Below are positions 57,800 to 64,000 of a DNA stretch of 64,000 nucleotides, piece after piece. Location of the stretch: assembly GCA_963920525.1 (NCBI GenBank), contig OY986438.1, positions 124,874,920 to 124,938,919 on the forward strand, given 5' to 3'. The DNA comes from Dichetophora obliterata (Eukaryota > Arthropoda > Insecta > Diptera > Sciomyzidae). Every line of letters begins with the position of its first letter. Position 1 is the first letter of the stretch. The notes under the pieces were generated by a model. That model ran no database searches and was not told the origin of the DNA. It saw only the letters and a program-made list of their open reading frames with translations. The translations under genes were made by a program, and so were the position numbers.

Positions 57800-58200
57800 T
57801 TGTATGGGTTTTTTAAACGGAGGCGTGGCACCTCCCACACAACTCATATTTGTGAAATCGAATAGCTTTGGAGCTATAGGTCGCACAGACACGGAATTCA
57901 GTATTCGACCTCAATTAAAACATGCGTGCGTGGCACCTCACATAAAACCCAAATTTGCGATATCGAATAGCTTTGTAAAAATAGGTTGCATAGCCTCAGA
58001 GTTCGGTGTTCAACCGCAATTTACACGTGCCAGTTCACTGATAACACTTTTATGGACTTTGGCCAAAGTGGCGTGGCACGTCCTATAAAAGCAAAATTTG
58101 TGATATCAAAGAGCTTTGGAATTCAGTATTCGAACTTAATTTACACATGCAGTTTCACTGATAACAGTGTATGGTGTTTGACAAGGGGGCGTGGCAGCAA
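57800..58200 (+). repeat. Diverged tandem repeats with GGCGTGGCA
   Basis: Units of roughly 110-140 bp share GCGTGGCAC, TTTGTGATATCGAATAGCTTTG, GAATTCAGTATTCGACC-like and CAATTTACA(C/A)(G/A)TGC phrases, with anchors near 57825, 57930, 58070 and 58188. Order and spacing are irregular. Frames at 57804-58088 and 57986-58252 simply read through the repeats. Confidence 0.65.
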
Positions 58201-58297
58201 CGCGACGGGTTTCAGCTTGTTATATATATTTAAATATATAATAAATAAATGAAATAAAATTAAACAACATTTTTCCATTCTCGTATATATATATATG

Positions 58298-59277
58298 CAG
58301 TGTCGGGCAGCTTTGCACACCTGAGATTATATTTGTGCAGTAAAATATGTATTCATCTCACCTACAGAACGATCAAAGCTTCAGTGTTCAAGCGAATGTC
58401 AAGCAGATAAGATCTACGCTTGCGTGTTCCTTGAATATATTTTATTATATATGTGTCGATAAGCAATAATAGCTTAAGTAGATTTAAGACAGAACTGAGT
58501 TATTGATATAGTTGTGTTCCACGTATATATCATTATGAACACACAAAATCTAGAACTACTAGCATGACCTTAGCCAAGGATATGACGCAAAAATAAAAGG
58601 CCCTTTCATATAACTTATATGGCGATTGAAAACTTCGAAGCAAGATTTCTGGAAACTTTGAAATAAGACTTAAGCTGTTATTGCTCATCACCACAGATAT
58701 AACGTAAGATTACACTGTATAAAATTTTATGTATGCAAAATTTTTGGAATTATATATGAAAAATTTTTGTATTTTTAAAAAATAACGGCATTGCGCGGCA
58801 TCTAAGAGGTAAAATTAAAATTATGCAATATAAGGCTAATATAAAGTAATTGTGGGGCATGCGATGGAGAAATTAATTAATTATTTAAAAACGGCATTTC
58901 CACATATCATATCAAATAGTGTTCAGTTCCAAGTGCATATAATGAAATCAGTTTGGCTTTGGCAAATCACAATAAGCAACATAAGCACAATAAAAAACAT
59001 GTTTGTTTTTTACTATTAGCCTGCCTTTTTACATTTCCGTCTGTTTATCTGTATTTCACATTATCCGTCTGTCGGTCTGTTTACTTTTGACATTCCATCC
59101 ACTACTTATTTATTTAATTTCGCAATACAAATCCGAGCAAAAAATATCCCATAATGCCTAGTAAGATTTCTTCAAAAAGCGCTTTAGCACTACTTTGTTT
59201 TCAGTGTGAGCTTTAAAGCGCTCATTAACACATACTCAAGATGAGAAAGTATAGGTGTGCAAAGCTGCCCGACACTG
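58298..59277. mobile_element. 980-bp hAT-like MITE
   Basis: Perfect 25-bp terminal inverted repeats start CAGTGTCGGGCAGCTTTGCA. The flanks are TATATATG and TAAATATG, an 8-bp duplication with one mismatch. CAGTG termini and 8-bp duplication indicate hAT. The interior has no open frame of note. It is inserted in the piggyBac-like element. Confidence 0.9.
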
Positions 59278-59296
59278 TAAATATGTATATATATTA

Positions 59297-60292
59297 GGGC
59301 GGGTCGATTTATATTTCGACAATTTCCCTATGATTTCCCTATTCTATGGGTTATTTCATGATAATTTTCCAAAGGAACCATAACTCTATCGTTAAAATCG
59401 AGTCCCCTACTTTTTGTTGGTAGATTTTTTTCCAAATTGACGTTCGTATGAAATATTACCTACACGTTCACATCCATAACTCAAAAACTATCGATCGGGT
59501 TTAATCGCCAGTAAGCGCGTTGGAAAGGTGAGCTCATTTTGATCAATTTACAAAACAAAATCTCCAACATTGGTCCAACGGTTCAAAAGTTACGGGCATT
59601 TTTGTCCAAATTTTGGACCATTTTTCCATTTTTTTCATGATTTTGTCCAAGATTTTGTCTTTTACTACACTCAAATTGAATATTTTTTTTTTTGATAATA
59701 GGTTGATAGATACTTTATTATCCCTTAATTTGAATTTTTGTAGAAAAAAAAATAGAAAGGGAAAAAATCAAATAGTTGGTTTTATGTGTTATTTTGTTTT
59801 AGCATTATCGCATGAATTAATCAACCGAATTCGATAAATTTGGGCTTAAACTCTTCGTTTTGAATTGTAAATTGATTTAAATAATGGATTGAGCCAAAAC
59901 AATGGCCATGAAAGTAATATTCTTGGACAAAATCATGAAAAAAATGGGAAAAATGGTCCAAAATTTGGACAAAAATGCCCGTGACTTTTGAACCGTTGGA
60001 CCAATGTTGAAGATTTTTTTTTTTTGTAAATTGATCAAAATGAGCTCACCTTTCCAACGCGCTTACTGGCGATTAAACCCGATCGATAGTTTTTGAGTTA
60101 TGGATGTGAACGTGTAGGTAATATTTCATACGAACGTCAATTTGGGGAAAAATCTACCAACAAAAAGTAGGGGACTCGATTTTAACGATAGAGGTATGGT
60201 TCCTTTGGCAAATTTTCATGGAATAACCCATAGAATACGGACATCATAGGGAAATTGGTGAATTTTTTCACTCCCTACAAATCGACCCGCCC
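59297..60292. mobile_element. Foldback MITE with arms of about 350 bp
   Basis: From GGGCGGGTCGATTT to AAATCGACCCGCCC. The arms (59297-59650 and 59930-60292) are highly similar inverted copies, including CTATCGTTAAAATCGAGTCC, TCGATCGGGTTTAATCGCCA and GTCCAAATTTTGGACCATTT. The loop is about 280 bp. The flanks are TTA and TAA inside a TA run, so the exact duplication is ambiguous. It lies 19 bp beyond the hAT MITE. A 74-codon frame in the loop has no domain. Confidence 0.9.
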
Positions 60293-60411
60293 TAATATAT
60301 ATATATAAAGCCATAAACATAGACACGAAAACACCTGGCCATACATTTCATATAAGGTCTGGCCAGACCTCATACTGCCACCTCCGGAAGGTTCCTGAAT
60401 CGAAGGGTTAA

Positions 60412-61421
60412 ATCTGGATGAATTGATTTGAAATATAGAAAACTAGTGAACCCCTCGTCTGCTTTGCTAGACAATAATAAGATAAAATGGAAAGATGAGA
60501 ATGAAAAAATGTTGTTTAATTTTATTTCATTTATTTTTTCGTCGACTTTATATTTTAACAACATATATCTTTATTTTAATTTTCTTTGACTTATTGTAGT
60601 TCTTTGTGAAATACAGCATTTTTTGTTTTCTTGAGTTGTGGTATAAATTAACAATACTTATGGTTTGCCTACACATGGAGATGAAACATACTATTGACCA
60701 TGATAAAAACATGGATAGCTTAATTGATACTGCATATTTCCAAAGACTGGCCTCGTACCTTATAAATTCTTATGGCAAAATCAAGACGAATAGGGCATTG
60801 AAGTTATCAAAATTCGAATAGTAAATGAGGTGGAATAATTGGATTTTATTCTAAAATAGTTTCACTTCATTGCTTCGATGAGATTATTCATCACTTTTAT
60901 TTACTGCTAATCACACCTTTTATGCATACAAAAGATGGACAAAAATAGAAGAAGTTGTCCAATCTTCGTGAAATTTGGCATCTCTTTAATGTAAATGAGA
61001 AAGCATGATTTCCAAAGCGATTATTTTAGCCATTTCTTGATCGATTTTTTGTTATTTATGTTTTTATATCTTACTTTGGTAACAGTTCTTCAAAAATAGT
61101 ATTGAAGTATAACAACAGCCCTTGAATAAATATTTTAAATGTTTAAATGAAAATAATCTGTTTGTTTATATTTACCTGATATATGAGCGCTTAAAGAGAA
61201 TTTCTTATATAAAAGCTAAACTAAAAGAGATGGAAGCACATGTTGTAAGATGGAGTTTTAGACATTTCTAAGATGTACAACAAATATTTTTTCACTCTCT
61301 TTTAAATTTGAAAAACTTCCCGTTATTTTGGCATTAATTTTCTTAGAACAACGCATTTTATAAGGGGTTGTTTTAGGCAAACAACTTTTTGAAAATCGAA
61401 TTCTTTTCTTAAATTGATGAC
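60412..61421. other. AT-rich non-coding stretch
   Basis: No gene or repeat end is recognised. Frames at 60606-60821 and 61258-61455 have no domain; the second overlaps a foldback arm. Confidence 0.4.
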
Positions 61422-62013
61422 ACGGTGTGACCGATTCGACCTTTAAAAAAGCCAAAGTTCTTATAAATTCCGAGAAAGGAGCATCTTGTGATTATATCGC
61501 GACTAGTCCGACCTCTCAATTGCATCACAATTTTTTTTAACAGTTTAAAGTTAAGATTTGGGAGTTCTGGCGTTCCGACTTTTAACAATTTTTTAGAAAG
61601 ATATTTTATAGCATTAACGATTCCTGCAAAAACAAATTAAGGATTTTTGTTGGTTACTATTTTTAAAAAAAATAAAGAGACACTAACATTTGTGATAAAT
61701 TTATGAAAAATTGTCTTTTTCATTGCGATTAACAAACTTTGTATATTTTTTTCAAAACTCTTTAGGCGCAGTAACATTCTACGTTTAACTTCATTGAACA
61801 AGACTGCATTTTATTTTTAAACTCTCACAACCTATGATAAAAATTGTTAAAAGTCGGAATACCATAATTCCTACTTCCTAAATTTAACATGTTTTAAAAA
61901 AAAAGTTGTGATGGAATTAAGAGTTCGGACTAGTCAAGATATAATCACAAGATGTTCCTTTCTCGGAATTTCTAAAAATTTTGGCTGAAAATATTTAGCG
62001 GTCACACCGTGTT
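61422..62013. mobile_element. 592-bp foldback with CACGGTGTGACC ends
   Basis: Arms of about 170 bp share, inverted, ACACGGTGTGACCG, AATTCCGAGAAAGGA(G/A)CATC, TTGTGATTATATC, GACTAGTCCGA and GTTAAAAGTCGGAA. The loop (about 61600-61845) is AT-rich. No open frame. The element type is not certain; no clear target duplication was seen. Confidence 0.8.
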
Positions 62014-64000
62014 ATAGTTGCACAACTATTCAAGAATATGCAAGACAAATTTAAAATCAGTCCCGCTTATAATACAGATTAAACAGCTTTTTTACCTTAA
62101 TTTAAACCGTTTTTGCCTAAAACCTCCCTTAATGTAAGAAAGGTCATCGTCTCAGAATGAAAAAAAAAAGATTGAAACTTTAAGTTTTAATTGCTTTCAT
62201 TCCAGGTCAGTAAATAGCTATTAAAATTGCATATGATTTTATTTTGAAAAATTATATAGAGTAAGACTGAATAACTTAGAATATGTAGTTTAACGTGTAT
62301 GTGAAGGCTATACAATTAAGGGGAAAAGTATGCAGTTTTAAATAACGGTAATAATAATGTAAATATTAAGATCTAAAGATATTTTTAGTAATAACATTTA
62401 GAAAGTAAAAAAACTAAATAATATGTAAATAAAAAAATCTAAAGATATTGAAGTTTGATTTTAAGTAACTAAGTCTTTCGAATTCTTTGACGAAAAGATA
62501 TTAATTTATTTCAAAATAAGTAAAATGGATATTCAAGACTATTGAACTTTAAACTTAATTTATATTGAAATTTTATTTATGTGTTTAAGGAAAATTTAAA
62601 ATCTAAGCTTAGCTGAAGCTCAACAGATATTTAAAAGAACCAAGTTAGAGAAAAACAATTTATTTTATATTAAAGGAAAAACTTAAAAGTAAAACAAGTG
62701 TTAAGAGGTCATATTGTCAAAAAAAATGGTTAAGTTGTTGTTTACAATAAAAGCAAAACACATAGTTTATGATAAATAGAAAACAGTTTTTAGAAAAAAG
62801 GTCCATATAAGCGTCAGAAAACTAATATAAATAATATAAAAACCAATTACAACATGTTAGCAAAAAACCATATTGAATTGCATAGAATAGCAGAGAACTA
62901 ATTTAAGTTGACAATCAATAAAATAACAATATAAAAATCGCCACAACACAAAAATAACATACATATATGTATAAATTCATATACTTATTAACAAAAACGC
63001 AAAAAGAAAACATAAGCCCACATAAAACTAATCGAACCCAAGCAGAACATAGAACCAAGGCAATTTTTTAGGTGTGAATAAAAGTATTTATTATCTTTGT
63101 AGATGAACCATTTTTGAAAGTGACAAAATTACATAATGCATTGGTGAACATGTCGAGATATAAAAGCTTTTGTATAACAAAGTTTTCATTAAATCTTAAG
63201 AATGTTACTGGTTTTGTAGATCAAATTTAATTTTTTTCAAAACTCAGCAGTTTTTCTTAAGAGAGAAACTGGTACATGTGGCAAAATTATGAAATCAGTT
63301 GTATATTTGAATAATCAGCATGTTAAACAGATACGGTCACTAAACTACAGCCGCAACTATCCCCACAATAGAGCAAAAAGAAAACGCCTCGAGCAACTAA
63401 AATAGAATGGAGGTTTGACAGAAAGCACCCTTCAGCCCAAAACTCTTGATGTCCTGCAATAAAAGTAGGACAGCATTGAAAATACACGAATAGCATAAAT
63501 ATATAAAGCGATCTAGGCCTTTCAGAGCCTACAAAAAATTAATAGATAAATTATGAAAAATAAAAATAGCTAGCTATTATCAAAAACGAAAATTTCCACA
63601 GATTTAACTGGCAATGATTTACCAATAACATAATTCCAAAGAAAATAACCAAATATTGAAAACCTAGAATTTAGCACGAGACAAACTAAGATTTATAGCA
63701 ACAAAAATTAGTGCACGGCTTATGTATTGAGAAAACAATGCTGTGTCAAAAGAAGTAATCTCTAAATATAAGTCATTGAATAAGCTAGAGTTAAGTTAAG
63801 ACAACACAAACATTTTTCATAAAACAAACATAAGAACGACAACCGCAAAATATATACAAAAACATGCAAGAAAATTAATATATTTATTTAATTAAAAATA
63901 ACAAAATACATATTTACATGTTTAAATATAGATAAAGAAAAACCGAAAACATAATATTTAATAAATAGAAAATAGAAATTACAAAAATGCTTAAAAAATA
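62014..64000. other. AT-rich non-coding stretch
   Basis: Nothing supported by motif or repeat. The sequence is very A-rich on the plus strand, with many CATATAAAAA-type words, resembling intergenic or intronic fly DNA. Confidence 0.45.

Larger units (their letters stand above)
57372..60407. mobile_element. piggyBac-like TTAA element with nested insertions
   Basis: Ends are CCCCCAGATTCAG on the left and, reversed, CCCTTCGATTCAGG on the right. Both are bounded by TTAA (57368-57371 and 60408-60411). CCC termini beside a TTAA duplication are the signature of piggyBac elements. The palindrome AGGTCTGGCCAGACCT occurs near both ends. About 1 kb remains when the two nested elements (58298-59277 and 59297-60292) are removed. 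It contains diverged tandem units but no transposase, so it is a MITE-type derivative. Confidence 0.7.

Noticed and set aside
57804..58252. Small protein genes in the GGCGTGGCA region
   Set aside because: The frames follow the tandem repeat units and have no independent protein features.

Overview
The window is animal nuclear DNA, most likely from a higher (brachyceran) fly. It is strongly AT-rich, has very little coding sequence, and is packed with transposon relics of kinds common in Diptera: Tc1/mariner and hAT elements, foldback MITEs, LOA-like, Jockey/CR1-like and RTE-like LINEs, a Penelope-like element and tRNA-derived SINEs. The species cannot be fixed from the sequence. No bacterial or operon structure is present.

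The only convincing host coding sequence is one terminal exon on the plus strand (52946-53868). It opens at a good splice acceptor with a leucine-rich-repeat C-terminal cap (LRRCT) and ends in a hydrophobic tail, so it is the last exon of an extracellular LRR protein, either GPI-anchored or membrane-spanning. No other exon of this gene was recognised upstream. Most of positions 1-52945 is therefore probably intron or intergenic DNA, possibly with untranslated 5' exons around 1-300 and 26230-26700. The 3' UTR runs on from 53869 and is disrupted by a LINE insertion.

Layout. 1-8.4 kb: a decayed mariner transposase, a tRNA-SINE and five small inverted-repeat elements. 8.46-11.46 kb: an hAT-like repeat rich in CCCGGGAT motifs, containing a 5'-truncated Penelope-like element with a GIY-YIG endonuclease and a hammerhead ribozyme motif. 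13.37-14.87 kb: a dead Tc3-like transposon. 15.15-16.06 kb: an almost perfect (TTAAC)n array. 20.3-21.65 kb: a dispersed repeat with a 150-bp tandem array and duplicated SINE-like units. 22.0-25.25 kb: a LOA-like LINE with endonuclease, RT and RNase H remnants. 27.84-30.17 kb: palindromes nested in palindromes. 31.4 and 36.98-40.56 kb: Jockey/CR1-like LINE copies, the longer one split by an hAT MITE with a perfect 8-bp target duplication. 41.2-48.25 kb: LINE fragments interrupted by MITEs. 48.83-50.58 kb: a second CCCGGGAT repeat. 52.9-56.3 kb: the LRR exon and its 3' UTR, in which an RTE-like LINE fragment with an open RT frame sits between two identical 382-bp direct repeats. 57.37-60.41 kb: a TTAA-flanked piggyBac-like element holding an hAT MITE and a long-armed foldback. 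61.4-62.0 kb: another foldback. The last 2 kb is plain AT-rich DNA.

The strongest observations are the hammerhead ribozyme attached to the Penelope-like element, the 382-bp duplication around the RTE insertion, the nested palindromes and the piggyBac-like composite. All alignments and repeat boundaries were read by eye.
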